Shown: positions 17,701 to 26,320, counted from the stretch's first letter. The stretch is 64,000 nucleotides of DNA from Chitinophaga lutea (GCF_003813775.1 NZ_RPDH01000002.1:2480001-2544000); one strand, 5' to 3'. Notes: a model not told the origin generated them from the letters alone. Made by a program: numbers and translations.

Positions 17701-19622
17701 GTTCTATGTGGGACTTCGGCGACGGCAGCCGCTCCAACCTGCCATCGCCCTCGCACGTGTACAACCTTCCCGGCACCTACACCGTGCAGCTGACCGTATA
17801 TTCGGAAGGGAACTGCGAAAGCACCACCACCAAACAGATCAAGATAGACGGGCCCATCGGCACCCGCAGCTGGACGCCCAATACAGGCTGCGTACCTTTA
17901 CAGGCTACCTTCTCGGCCAGTTCGCCGAATGCCGTGAAATATATCTGGGATTTCGACAACGGTACCGTGCTCACCACCACCACCAATACCATCCAGTATA
18001 ATTATGAACAGCAGGGCGTTTACAGCCCGCGCGTCATCCTCGAAGATGCGAAAGGCTGCCAGGTGCCCGCACAGGGGCCGCGGCAGGATATTATCGCAGA
18101 CCAGGTGAAGGCCGCATTCGTGGTCGACGACAGCCGCGCCTGCGATGCCGGGGACGTATTTTTCACCGACCGGAGCACCGGCCTGTCGAAAGACCGGCTC
18201 GGGCAGGCGCACCAGTTCGCGTGGAACTTCGGTTACGACAACCGCACGGACGATGTGAGCACCCTGCAGCACCCGAGCTTCCTGTATAGCGGCCCCGGTA
18301 CGTATACCGCACAGGTGGAGGTAACGAGCGTGTATGGCTGTAAAGACATCGCCACCGGTGCGGTAAAAGTAGAGACCCTGCCGCAGGCGCATATCAATCC
18401 CATCAGCCCGGTTTGTGCCGGCGATTCCATCCGCCTGTCCGGCCGTGATTTGAAAAACCTGCCCGGCACGCAATGGTCGTGGATAGTGGACGGGCAGCTG
18501 TATACCGCCACCAGCGGAGCGCCGAGGCTCGCCTTTAACGATGCGGGACTCCATACGGTGCAGCTGGTCATCCGCAACGAAAACAATAAATGTCCCAATA
18601 CCGCCACGCTCAGCATTCCCGTGAATCCCGTGCCTTCGCTTGACGTAACGCCGAAGCTGGCCAATATCTGCCTGGGGCAATCACAGCAGCTACAGTCCAA
18701 CGCGGGCAACGCGCAACTTGTGTGGACGAACTACAACATTTCCAGCAGCACGGCCACCAATCCCATCGTGAGCCCCGCCCGCGATACCGTGTACCGGGCG
18801 CACGCCACCAACAGCTTCGGCTGTACCCGCCGCGATTCCATGCGCATCTTGGTTTCGCAGCCGTTTGACGTACGCGCTTCCAACGCCGTGATGTGCAGCG
18901 GCAAACAAACGCAGCTGCATGCCACCGGCGCGTTGAGTTACAAGTGGCTGCCGGCAACCGGGTTGAACCGCGCCGATGTGGCCAGCCCGCTGGCCAACCC
19001 TGCCGCCACCACCCAGTACCGGGTGATCGGCTACGGCAGGGACAACTGTTTTACCGATACCGCCGATGTGCTGCTCACCGTGCACCCCAGCCCGGAAATC
19101 CGCGTCAGCGGCGGGCTGCAGATTGCCGCGGGCACTTCGCAAACGCTCAACGTACAGGGCAGCAGCGATATCACGCAATGGAACTGGTATCCCAACAAAT
19201 GGATATCCTGCGCCGATTGCCCGGCACCGGTGATCACCCCCAAAGGCGATGTAACGTACAACATCACTGCCACCAACCGGTTCGGTTGCCAGACCATCGC
19301 GCTGCTGCTGGTGAAGCTCCTTTGCGACGGCAGCACCGCCTTCATTCCCAACAGCTTCAGCCCGAACGGTGACGGTCAGAATGATGTGTTTTATGTGCGG
19401 GGAGGCGGCATCCGTGCGGTGCGGTCGTTCAAAATATTCAACCGCTGGGGACAACTGGTGTTCGAAAGAAACAATTGCAATACCGACGATCCGTCGTGCG
19501 GATGGGACGGCCGCTTCAACGGCAAAACCGTCAACCCGGACGTATATATCTATTTCGCCGAACTGACCTGCGACACCGGGGAACCGCTGCTGCTGAAAGG
19601 AAATGTGACGGTGCTGCGTTAA
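14769..19622 (+). CDS. Giant PKD-repeat surface protein with T9SS type B sorting domain
   Basis: This 1617-residue protein starts with a signal peptide (residues about 1-31, ending SYAQ) followed by about fourteen PKD-type beta-sandwich modules. These are marked by repeats of W-x-F-G-D/N-G such as VWDFGDGNTST, WQWNFGDGNTS and WKWEFGDGTTST, each preceded by one or two Cys. The last 95 residues (FIPNSFSPNGDGQNDVF, then FKIFNRWGQLVFER, and ending KGNVTVLR) are a CHU_C/gliding-type T9SS type B domain. It should be secreted across the outer membrane and displayed as a filamentous adhesin or matrix protein. It leads an apparent operon with a second PKD protein and a PorP/SprF gene. Confidence 0.93.
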   Translation: MINLQRVSKGLISILMFCAVFFTVPAVSYAQTAGFTASRESGCAPLTVSFTNTSDNGALSYSWDFGNGGSGTTTRDADRLFLDPGTYTVTLTVTYPSGPKTFSKNIVVYANPAPAFSVSAVTGCTPLQVQFTDQSTPGSGIIRDVVWDFGDGNTSTAINPSHTYNVSGVFSISTIVTNSFGCSQGLTKSRLITVGQTPAVDFTADVSGSCVTPLPVNFRSSGPAGLTYSWDFGDPASGAANTSTDQHPAHEYLQEGRYTVTLTARTAEGCEAVITKQSFIVIEKTRADFSVQGAACAGTSIVLANNTTPRPTLSTWTLPDGSTQQSENALFTFSTPGDYQVTLNSGTPGCMETVTKTITVHEAPRASFTVSPEIGCAVPFTTQFTSTSTGAAAWQWNFGDGNTSAAESPSHIYGTFGNYPVSLQITSQYGCTANVTVPDAVRIQVPQMTISASERQGCLPFTTTFRSMLESAGAITAWHWDFGDGTTSTEAQPSHTYTTQGVFTARLTATVTGGCTLVREISMRAGEIPVVEFDANPKAPCAIEPVRFTNLSQPRGTEWRWIFHNDNSGSTEENPTHYFQTEGLHTITLEVNNYGCQRTLTKNNFITILPPVADFEFTQVCSDRYSVTFDDASDFGSVAGMPQSWKWEFGDGTTSTDQNPVHVFPAPGEYRVRLLVSNGNCEDDVFRVVRIIDEKPVIQADKAAVCAGSPVVFSRNALTDANIQVWHWSWGDGTTTISSDNNISKTYPSAGTYQVVLRVRDLNNCDTYSNTISVQVNEPRADFTFAGRNCENDEITFTDASTATHSNSIVSWTWNFNDGSPEETLTAQPLAHKHAFANTGTYDVRLRVTDNAGCQHSVTKAVPVTGVTADFRTASNIACLNQEKLFSNLSTGSNLQYEWNFGDNTTSTAAHPLKTYTQPGLYTVTLKVTGGPGCTETVVKKDFIKVPDPKAKFSVPGTLAECPPVLVQTTNESSDFLRSMWDFGDGSRSNLPSPSHVYNLPGTYTVQLTVYSEGNCESTTTKQIKIDGPIGTRSWTPNTGCVPLQATFSASSPNAVKYIWDFDNGTVLTTTTNTIQYNYEQQGVYSPRVILEDAKGCQVPAQGPRQDIIADQVKAAFVVDDSRACDAGDVFFTDRSTGLSKDRLGQAHQFAWNFGYDNRTDDVSTLQHPSFLYSGPGTYTAQVEVTSVYGCKDIATGAVKVETLPQAHINPISPVCAGDSIRLSGRDLKNLPGTQWSWIVDGQLYTATSGAPRLAFNDAGLHTVQLVIRNENNKCPNTATLSIPVNPVPSLDVTPKLANICLGQSQQLQSNAGNAQLVWTNYNISSSTATNPIVSPARDTVYRAHATNSFGCTRRDSMRILVSQPFDVRASNAVMCSGKQTQLHATGALSYKWLPATGLNRADVASPLANPAATTQYRVIGYGRDNCFTDTADVLLTVHPSPEIRVSGGLQIAAGTSQTLNVQGSSDITQWNWYPNKWISCADCPAPVITPKGDVTYNITATNRFGCQTIALLLVKLLCDGSTAFIPNSFSPNGDGQNDVFYVRGGGIRAVRSFKIFNRWGQLVFERNNCNTDDPSCGWDGRFNGKTVNPDVYIYFAELTCDTGEPLLLKGNVTVLR

Positions 19623-19672
19623 TATCAGATTAATATTATAAATTTGTATAATTCATAATTATCCCATATCCT

Positions 19673-22516
19673 GTGATGACACCTACGAAAAACCAAATTT
19701 ACCGGCTATGGCTGATAGGGTGCCTTTCAATAACGCCGGGGGTCATAAAGGCCCAGCAAGCGGCATTTACGTACACAGCGACGCCCGTATCGTTTTGTGC
19801 GCCGGCTACCTTTACGTTCCAGCATACCAGCGGGGGCAATCCCCTGGCGGTGGTGTGGGACTTCGGGAACGGCCGCACTTCCCGGGAGCAGCGGCCGGTG
19901 ATCACATTTACGGAACCAGGGCCGGTATCGGTCACCCTCACCGCCTTTTACAACAGCGGGAACAGCAGCACCACACAGAGTTTTACGATATATGGCGGGC
20001 CAGCGGTGGATTTTTCGGCCGACAAACAGGTGGCCTGCGGCCCGTACACAGCTGTATTTACCGACCTGACCCCCGGCGCGCAGCAGCGCACCTGGGATTT
20101 CGGCGACGGCACGGCCCCGGTTACCACCAACCAGGCAAACATCTCCCATCAGTTTACACGGACAGATACGTTTGATGTGAAATTAACTGTCACCAACACC
20201 AATGGTTGTACGAAAACGGTGGTAAAAAAAGAATTCATTACCATCGCCGCGCCGGTTGTCACCGTTGCCAATACGGGGCTGGAAGGCTGCGCGCCGTTCC
20301 AGGCCAGCCTCAACGCACAGGCAGCTACCATCAACAACGACCCTGTGGCAACCTGGGCCTGGGTGTTCGGCGACGGGCAGAACCAGAGCACAGCGGCGCC
20401 GGGCATACAACATACCTATACGGCGGCCGGCACGTATAATGTCAGCCTTACCGTCACAACGCAGCAGGGCTGCACGGCGGTAAAAAACTTTCCCCAGCTG
20501 GTGCGCACGGGCAATGCGCCGCAAAATGTGAGTTTTACCGCTACCCGGCCGAACAGCTGCGCCGGCACCAGCACCCGCCTGCTGGCCACCGCCACGAACG
20601 CAACCCGCTATCGCTGGGATTTTGGCGACGGTACGCGCTATGAAGGGCCGGAGAATGATGTGAACCATGTATTTCGTGCGGCCGGCAGCGTTACCGTTCT
20701 GATGAGCGCCGGCTCTAACGGATGTTATACGCCCGCGGCGCCGGTTACACTGGGTACCGCCGGACCGGTGGCGGATTTCGGGTTTTCCCGGCACTGCGAC
20801 AACAAAAACGCCTACACATTTACCAATACTTCCACCGGCGCTCCCGGCGATACCTACGAATGGTATTTCGACGATAATACGCCGGTGGATAACAGCATGC
20901 ACCCGGTGCATGTTTTTTCGCAGCCAGGCACCTACAACGTACGCCTGGTGGCCCGCAATGCGGCACAAACCTGCATGAGCACCACTTTCAGGACCGTGCA
21001 GGTATTCAGTGCCGATTTCCATACCGGCGTAGGCACCATCTGCCGCAACAGCGAAGTGGCCTACGGGGTGGTGCACGTGCCGCACACGCTCGTGGATTAT
21101 TATAGCTGGCGCTTCGGTGACGGTACCGTATTGAATACAACGGACGTGGACATACGAAAAACGATGGCCGTGAAAGGGGTGTTCAGCGATATGCTGGTGA
21201 TTTTTTACAAAGACCCTTCCTATTGCAGCGACACCGTCGTGAAACAGCAGCACCTTAACGTAATTGCGCCGGAAGCCTCGTTTACCGTGGCCGCACCGGC
21301 CTGTGAAGGCCGCCCGGTGAAATTCCAGGATGCCTCCACCCCTTCCCCGAACATCCCGCTCACGAACTGGACATGGGACTTCGGGAATGGCGTGACCGCC
21401 GCTGTCCAGCACCCGCCAGCCACCCAGTTTAGGAACAGCGGCAGCTATCCGGTGAAACTGGTGATCAAGGATGCGCGCAACTGTATGGACTCCATCACAC
21501 TGCCCGTGCCGATCCATGCCACACCGGTAGTGCATGCGCTCAGTCCCCAGGCCAAACTCTGCGAAGGCGCGGGGGTAACCCTGCATGGCATCAGCAATGC
21601 CCCGGTGCAGTGGCAACCGGCCTACCAGCTCAGTTGTTCGGGCTGCACCAACCCCACCGTCACCCCGCTGAAAGACACCTCCTACATTGCTGTGGCCACC
21701 ACGGCAAACGGCTGCACCGCCAGCGATACCGTTTCCCTGAAAGTGGTGCCGGCGGTAACGCTGGCCGTTAGTGCGGACACTGCCATTTGCCGGGGGATGA
21801 GCGCGCAGCTGCGTGCCGACGGAGCAGCGTTTTACAGCTGGTCGCCCGCCACCGCCATTACCGGCGCCAATACCTCCCGCCCTGTGGTGGCGCCCACGCA
21901 GGATCTCAGGTACACCGTTACGGCGGGCAACGACCCCGCCTGCCCGTCTGCCACGGCGCAGATCAGCATCACCGTGAAACCGGTGCCTACCGTCAATGCC
22001 GGGGCCGATCAGACCATCACGGCGGGCAACGTGCTGTTCCTCAAAGGCAGTCATAGCAACGACGTTACCACGAAAGAATGGAAACCCAATACCTACCTCG
22101 ACTGCCCCGGCTGCCTCGAAACGGTTGCCGCGGTGCGGGAATCTATGGATTATGCGCTGGAAGTGACCAACACCGCCGGCTGCAAAGCCTCGGACGTGAT
22201 GCATGTGCAGCTGGTATGCGACCAGAGCCGGGTGTTTCTGCCGGGCGGCTTTTCACCCAACGGCGACGGGGAGAACGATATCTTTTACCCGCGGGGCAAA
22301 GGGGTACGGCAGGTACTGTCGCTCCGCATTTTCAACCGGCTGGGGCAGGAAGTGTTCCGCCGGGAAAACTTTAACATCGACGACGTGAGCCAGGGCTGGA
22401 ACGGTTCCCGCAACGGCAGGGACCTCGGCACCGATGTATACGTATGGCTGTTCGAGGCCATCTGCGACACCGGTGAGCGTTTCCGGCTGAAGGGAAATGT
22501 AACCTTATTACGATAA
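19673..22516 (+). CDS. PKD-repeat surface protein with T9SS type B sorting domain
   Basis: The 947-residue protein has a signal peptide (residues 1-28, ending IKAQ), about seven PKD modules (WDFGNGRTS, WDFGDGTAP, WVFGDGQN, WDFGDGTRY and others), then Ig-like Cys-containing linkers and the C-terminal type B sorting domain (FLPGGFSPNGDGENDIF, LRIFNRLGQEVFR, ending KGNVTLLR). It is a shorter paralogue of the preceding giant gene, 50 nt away, and is followed after 21 nt by the PorP/SprF gene. The pair probably forms parts of one surface structure or competes for the same exporter. Confidence 0.93.
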   Translation: MMTPTKNQIYRLWLIGCLSITPGVIKAQQAAFTYTATPVSFCAPATFTFQHTSGGNPLAVVWDFGNGRTSREQRPVITFTEPGPVSVTLTAFYNSGNSSTTQSFTIYGGPAVDFSADKQVACGPYTAVFTDLTPGAQQRTWDFGDGTAPVTTNQANISHQFTRTDTFDVKLTVTNTNGCTKTVVKKEFITIAAPVVTVANTGLEGCAPFQASLNAQAATINNDPVATWAWVFGDGQNQSTAAPGIQHTYTAAGTYNVSLTVTTQQGCTAVKNFPQLVRTGNAPQNVSFTATRPNSCAGTSTRLLATATNATRYRWDFGDGTRYEGPENDVNHVFRAAGSVTVLMSAGSNGCYTPAAPVTLGTAGPVADFGFSRHCDNKNAYTFTNTSTGAPGDTYEWYFDDNTPVDNSMHPVHVFSQPGTYNVRLVARNAAQTCMSTTFRTVQVFSADFHTGVGTICRNSEVAYGVVHVPHTLVDYYSWRFGDGTVLNTTDVDIRKTMAVKGVFSDMLVIFYKDPSYCSDTVVKQQHLNVIAPEASFTVAAPACEGRPVKFQDASTPSPNIPLTNWTWDFGNGVTAAVQHPPATQFRNSGSYPVKLVIKDARNCMDSITLPVPIHATPVVHALSPQAKLCEGAGVTLHGISNAPVQWQPAYQLSCSGCTNPTVTPLKDTSYIAVATTANGCTASDTVSLKVVPAVTLAVSADTAICRGMSAQLRADGAAFYSWSPATAITGANTSRPVVAPTQDLRYTVTAGNDPACPSATAQISITVKPVPTVNAGADQTITAGNVLFLKGSHSNDVTTKEWKPNTYLDCPGCLETVAAVRESMDYALEVTNTAGCKASDVMHVQLVCDQSRVFLPGGFSPNGDGENDIFYPRGKGVRQVLSLRIFNRLGQEVFRRENFNIDDVSQGWNGSRNGRDLGTDVYVWLFEAICDTGERFRLKGNVTLLR

Positions 22517-22537
22517 CAACATGAAAACTCTTGCAAC

Positions 22538-23560
22538 ATGAAAAGGCTGTGGAAAAGTGCCGTGCTGCTGCTGATAGGCCTCAATGCCGGCGCACAGGAC
22601 ATTCACCTGTCCCAGTTCGCGGAAACGCCTATTCTCCGTAACCCTGCCCTGATCGGCATTTACAAGGGTGACGTGCGGCTGCAGGCGGTATACCGCAACC
22701 AGTGGAACAGCGTCACCATCCCTTACCAGACCGGCACGATGAGCGGGGAGATGAAGTTCCCCATCGGGAACTACAACGACCATATTACCGCGGGCCTGCA
22801 GCTGTCGTACGACAAAGCGGGCACCTCCGCTCTCCAGTCCGTACAGATTCTGCCCGCCATCAACTATCACAAATCGCTGAACGGGGACAAGAACAGCTTT
22901 TTATCGATCGGGTTTACGGGCGGCATGGTGCAGCGCCAGTTCGACCCCACCCACCTGACCTTCAACAACCAGTACACAGGCGGCCGTTTCGACCCTTCCG
23001 CCCCTACCGGTGAAGAAGGCCGCATGTCCAAAATCGGTTATACTTACTGGGACGTGGGCGCCGGCATCAGTTATAACGGGGTGTTCGGGGAAGCCGCCAA
23101 CTATTTCATCGGGGCCGCCTATTACCATTTTAACCGGCCGAATGTGTCGTTCTACGAAAACGCGAAAGTCACCCTCGACCCTAAAATGAGCTTTAACTTC
23201 GGAATTACCGTGCCCGTTTCGGAGCGGGTGAAGGTAGTGGCGCACTACAACCAGATGCACCAGGGCGCCTATACGGAGTTTATCGGCGGGGCTTTGATCG
23301 GTTACGGACTGATGGACCAGGGCCTGGAATCGGACCGGGGGGTATACGGGGGGCTGTTTTACCGCCTCAACGACGCTTTGGTGCCCGTTGTGCGGCTGGA
23401 TATGGGCACTTATGAAATCGGGCTGAGCTACGATATTAACATGTCAAAACTGCGGACGGCCAGTCAGAATATGGGCGGTTTCGAGATTTCGATGGTGTTC
23501 AAGAATTTCCTGAACAGCCGCAATACGACGCTTAACAGCGTCACATGCCCCTCATTCTGA
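22538..23560 (+). CDS. PorP/SprF-family outer membrane protein
   Basis: The 340-residue protein has a short signal peptide (cleavage after NAGA) and opens with QDIHLSQFAETPILRNPALIG, the hallmark of PorP/SprF proteins. The rest alternates hydrophobic and polar residues like an outer-membrane beta-barrel, ending in a C-terminal Phe. In Flavobacterium johnsoniae SprF is needed to secrete the adhesin SprB, which carries a type B sorting domain. Its position directly behind two type B proteins supports the same role: a dedicated anchor or export partner for the upstream giants. Confidence 0.92.
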   Translation: MKRLWKSAVLLLIGLNAGAQDIHLSQFAETPILRNPALIGIYKGDVRLQAVYRNQWNSVTIPYQTGTMSGEMKFPIGNYNDHITAGLQLSYDKAGTSALQSVQILPAINYHKSLNGDKNSFLSIGFTGGMVQRQFDPTHLTFNNQYTGGRFDPSAPTGEEGRMSKIGYTYWDVGAGISYNGVFGEAANYFIGAAYYHFNRPNVSFYENAKVTLDPKMSFNFGITVPVSERVKVVAHYNQMHQGAYTEFIGGALIGYGLMDQGLESDRGVYGGLFYRLNDALVPVVRLDMGTYEIGLSYDINMSKLRTASQNMGGFEISMVFKNFLNSRNTTLNSVTCPSF

Positions 23561-23664
23561 TTGTAAATAGTTAACAAGCGTTAAAGTTTTCAAAAAAAGG
23601 CCTTTCTAAATTCACTTTTTGGCGTACCGTTTGTTATATTTACAATGAACTAAATCAGGAAAGA

Positions 23665-23697
23665 TTTGAGTAATATTTAAAAAAATTGTTATCTTTG
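23665..23697 (+). promoter_or_regulatory. Promoter of the sorting-domain-only gene
   Basis: TTTG at 23665-23668 (-33) and an exact -7 TATCTTTG at 23690-23697 are 21 bp apart. The -7 element ends only 6 nt before the ATG at 23704, which predicts an extremely short or absent mRNA leader. Confidence 0.7.
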
Positions 23698-23703
23698 ATT
23701 ACT

Positions 23704-24057
23704 ATGTTGAAAAACTCTACTCTCTTATTAATCTTATTGCTCTGTACCTTCGCCGCTCCGGCAATGTCACAAAGCAAACCTACTTCTACCGGGCAGGAGA
23801 GTGTGGTCAAAGTAGTGAAAGCTTACCCCAACCCGGCCTCTTCAAAAATTTATTTCGAAATTCAGCGTAATAACGACAAGGTTTACGAGATTATTGTTTT
23901 TAATTTTCTCGGTAAGAAAATCGATCATCTGAAAAACGTGAGCGGCAGAAGGGAATTGAATCTTGAAAATTATTACAGCGGCCTTTATATCTTTCAGTTG
24001 AGGGAAGTGGGCGGCAGCGAAGTAATTGAATCCGGAAAATTTAACGTCGTGAAATAA
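23704..24057 (+). CDS. Small secreted protein made mostly of a T9SS type A sorting domain
   Basis: I choose the ATG at 23704 (MLKNSTLLLILLLCTFAAPA), because an in-frame start at 23686 lies inside the promoter. The product is 117 residues: a signal peptide (about 1-23, ending AMS), a 15-residue linker, then a type A sorting domain beginning KAYPNPASSKIYFEI and ending SGLYIFQLREVGGSEVIESGKFNVVK-like, with the YPNP and GLY motifs and the terminal FxVxK in place. There is no cargo domain. It is its own transcription unit with consensus promoter and strong terminator, which argues against a decayed fragment. Confidence 0.85.
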   Translation: MLKNSTLLLILLLCTFAAPAMSQSKPTSTGQESVVKVVKAYPNPASSKIYFEIQRNNDKVYEIIVFNFLGKKIDHLKNVSGRRELNLENYYSGLYIFQLREVGGSEVIESGKFNVVK

Positions 24058-24076
24058 GAACTTCTACATATAAACG

Positions 24077-24108
24077 AAAGGGGCGGCTCGATGGAGCCGC
24101 CCCTTTTT
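24077..24108 (+). terminator. Strong rho-independent terminator
   Basis: AAAGGGGCGGCTC at 24077-24089 pairs with GAGCCGCCCCTTT at 24094-24106 around a 4-nt loop, followed by T. It lies 20 nt behind the sorting-domain gene. Confidence 0.95.
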
Positions 24109-24312
24109 ATTTGCCTATCCTTTAAAACGATCAGTATGTGCAAAACCCGATCGTCTCGTATCTGCGAATATTTTGCGCTCAGATGTTTACAGGCATAAAC
24201 TAAAATCTTGATAACACCTGCCGTAACACCCTATTGATACACTTTAAAAGCCATTGATACACAATCTTTTACCGAAGCTTCTCCATAGCCTCCCCGGGGA
24301 TGCGCCGTAGCT

Positions 24313-24345
24313 GAAGCATAGATGAAGCATAGATGAAGCGTAGAT
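24313..24345. repeat. Three tandem copies of an 11-bp motif
   Basis: GAAGCATAGAT occurs at 24313-24323 and 24324-24334, and GAAGCGTAGAT at 24335-24345. The period and the GAAGnAT core match the arms of the inverted repeat at 12983-13116. Confidence 0.9.
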
Positions 24346-24370
24346 ACCCTTAGTTTACAAAAAAACTCGC

Positions 24371-25543
24371 CTACTGCACCTCCACGATCAGGAACTTCAG
24401 GTAAGTGGTGTTTTCGATGTTCCAGAGGATCGGATGGTCCTGCGCCTGTGTCAGGAAAGTCACCTGCCGCAATTTTTTGCGGGCGTCTTTGGCGGCCATG
24501 TCGATGATCTCCAGGAACAGTGAGGGGTTCACGAGGTTGGTGCAACTTGCTGTTACAAGGAAACCGCCCGGCTTCAGCAATTTCATGCCCCGCAGGTTGA
24601 TTTCTTTATACCCCGTAATGGCCTTCTGGATGTTTTCGCGGCTTTTGGTAAAAGCGGGCGGGTCGAGGATCACCACATCGAATTTCTTTTCTTCCCTGGT
24701 CCACTGCTTCAGCTGGTCGAACGCATTCACGGCCTGGAAGCTGCAGATATCCTGCAGGTTGTTCAGTTCCGCATTGCGGCGGGCGGTAGCCACGGCATGC
24801 TCGGAGATATCGAGCCCGAGTACGCTTTTGGCGCCGTAATGACCGGCATGGCAGGAGAACGTACCGGTGTAGCAGAATGCCTCGAGTACATCGGCCCCTT
24901 TTACGATATGCTGGATGGCGCGGCGGTTGTCCTGCTGGTCGAGGAAATAGCCGGTTTTCTGGCCGTTCTCGATATCTACATGGAAACGGAGGCCGTTTTC
25001 ATGCAGGATGATATTGGTATCGAAAGGCGCGCTCAAAAAACCCTTCTGCTGCGGCAGGCCTTCCAGTTCACGCACCGGAACATCGTTCCGCTCGTATATG
25101 CCTTTGGGTTTGAAAATCTTTTCCAGCGCGTCCACGATGGCGGGCTTCCACCGGTCGATTCCCAATGCCAGGGTCTGGATCACCAGGTAGTCGTTGAATT
25201 TATCGATGACGAGCGCCGGCAGTTCATCGGCCTCACCGAACACGAGGCGGCAGTTTTCCACATAGCCGATCTTTTTCCGGTACTCCCAGGCCTTTTGCAG
25301 GCGGTTGAAGAAAAAAGCATCGTTCACCTGCTCCTGCTTGTTGCGGGTCAGCAGGCGCACCAGTATCTGCGACTGCGGGTTGATATATCCCCGGCCCACA
25401 AATACACCGTTGTGCGTGAAAACGTCCACAATATCCCCGGGGCTCACTTCCCCCTCTATCTGGCCAACTTCATTCCCGAATATCCAGGGGTGGCCCAGTA
25501 ACACCCTGTTCTGTATTTTTTTCTTGAGAAAAACCTTTGTCAT
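24371..25543 (-). CDS. RlmI-like 23S rRNA cytosine-C5 methyltransferase
   Basis: From the ATG at 25543 the protein has 390 residues; a TTG 9 nt upstream is in frame but lies in the promoter element. Residues 1-75 form a PUA domain (LGHPWIFGNEVGQ). The C-terminal half is a class I methyltransferase with EAFCYTGTFSCHA (motif I), VILDPPAF (motif IV) and ASCTNL, whose Cys is the expected nucleophile. RlmI makes m5C1962 in E. coli 23S rRNA. It is divergent from grpE, and its -7 element is 6 nt from the ATG. Confidence 0.88.
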   Translation of the reverse strand: MTKVFLKKKIQNRVLLGHPWIFGNEVGQIEGEVSPGDIVDVFTHNGVFVGRGYINPQSQILVRLLTRNKQEQVNDAFFFNRLQKAWEYRKKIGYVENCRLVFGEADELPALVIDKFNDYLVIQTLALGIDRWKPAIVDALEKIFKPKGIYERNDVPVRELEGLPQQKGFLSAPFDTNIILHENGLRFHVDIENGQKTGYFLDQQDNRRAIQHIVKGADVLEAFCYTGTFSCHAGHYGAKSVLGLDISEHAVATARRNAELNNLQDICSFQAVNAFDQLKQWTREEKKFDVVILDPPAFTKSRENIQKAITGYKEINLRGMKLLKPGGFLVTASCTNLVNPSLFLEIIDMAAKDARKKLRQVTFLTQAQDHPILWNIENTTYLKFLIVEVQ

Positions 25544-25549
25544 GCCCCG

Positions 25550-25557
25550 CAAAGATA
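25550..25557 (-). promoter_or_regulatory. -7 promoter element abutting the RlmI-like gene
   Basis: TATCTTTG on the minus strand is an exact TAnnTTTG match ending 6 nt before the ATG. No -33 TTTG is seen at 17-23 bp. Confidence 0.55.
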
Positions 25558-25678
25558 AATTACTCCGTCCGGATTTCGGGCCGGGAGCAAAGGCTTTTCA
25601 AATTTATGGCTCCGTTATGTTATGCAAAAACACCATGCGTGAAGTGAAAATCCTGCCAAATTGTCCCGGCAGCCCCGA

Positions 25679-25708
25679 TTGGCAAAATAATTGTCCGTTG
25701 TACTTTTG
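25679..25708 (+). promoter_or_regulatory. grpE-dnaJ promoter
   Basis: TTG at 25679-25681 (-33) and TACTTTTG at 25701-25708 (-7, exact) are 19 bp apart, 17 nt before the grpE ATG. No CIRCE operator (the inverted repeat bound by HrcA) is visible around it. Confidence 0.75.
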
Positions 25709-25725
25709 CAGATAATTATACCATC

Positions 25726-26292
25726 ATGACAGAAAAAGACAAAGAAATGCAGGCAAATGGGCAGCCGGACCCCAACGAGATTGACATTAATTCAGATGAG
25801 AACCAGAGCGGCTCCACCCATTTGAACGATGCCGTGCAGGAAGAGGCTGAACTGGAGAAGGCAAAGTCCGACCTGGAGGAACTGAAGAAAAAGTACCTGC
25901 TGCTCAGCGCCGATTTTGACAATTACAAAAAACGCAATGCCAAGGAGCGGATCGAATTGATCAGCACCGCTAATAGAGAAGTGATCACCGCCCTGCTGGA
26001 CGTGCTCGACGATACGGACCGCGCTTCCCAACAGCTGGAAACGGCGGGCAGCGAAGCCGTAAAAGACGGCGTATCCCTGGTTTTCAATAAACTGCGCAAT
26101 ATTTTATCCAATAAAGGCCTGAAGCCCATGGAAAGTCTTCATCAGGAATTTGATGCCGACCTGCATGAAGCCATTACAGAAATTCCCGCTCCTACCCCTG
26201 ACCTGGTGGGCAAGGTGGTGGATGAACTGCAAAAAGGCTACTATCTGAACGACAAGATTATTCGCCATGCCCGCGTTGTGGTGGGTAAATAA
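25726..26292 (+). CDS. grpE: Nucleotide exchange factor GrpE
   Basis: The 188-residue protein has an acidic disordered N-terminus (residues 1-40), a long helix rich in Lys and Glu (about 40-75), and the beta domain with PMESLHQEFDADLHEAI, VVDELQKGYYLNDKIIRHARVVV, which is the GrpE signature. It drives ADP release from DnaK and acts as a dimer. dnaJ follows 66 nt downstream on the same strand, and dnaK is not in the window, as is common in Bacteroidota. Confidence 0.96.
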   Translation: MTEKDKEMQANGQPDPNEIDINSDENQSGSTHLNDAVQEEAELEKAKSDLEELKKKYLLLSADFDNYKKRNAKERIELISTANREVITALLDVLDDTDRASQQLETAGSEAVKDGVSLVFNKLRNILSNKGLKPMESLHQEFDADLHEAITEIPAPTPDLVGKVVDELQKGYYLNDKIIRHARVVVGK

Positions 26293-26320
26293 CCATGGCA
26301 CTATAAATATGTGATAACCG

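Larger units (their letters stand above)
24058..24370. other. 313-bp intergenic stretch with an 11-bp repeat
   Basis: This gap between convergent genes holds the terminator at 24077-24108 and an 11-bp tandem repeat at 24313-24345. The word TTGATACAC also occurs twice near 24234-24260. I see no credible gene and no terminator for the minus-strand methyltransferase gene that ends at 24371. Confidence 0.6.

Noticed and set aside
20183..22204. 673-codon open frame on the minus strand inside the second PKD gene
   Set aside because: It is the antisense of a high-GC repetitive coding region; the sequence is His/Arg/Gly-rich with no family pattern, while the plus strand has signal peptide, PKD modules and sorting domain.
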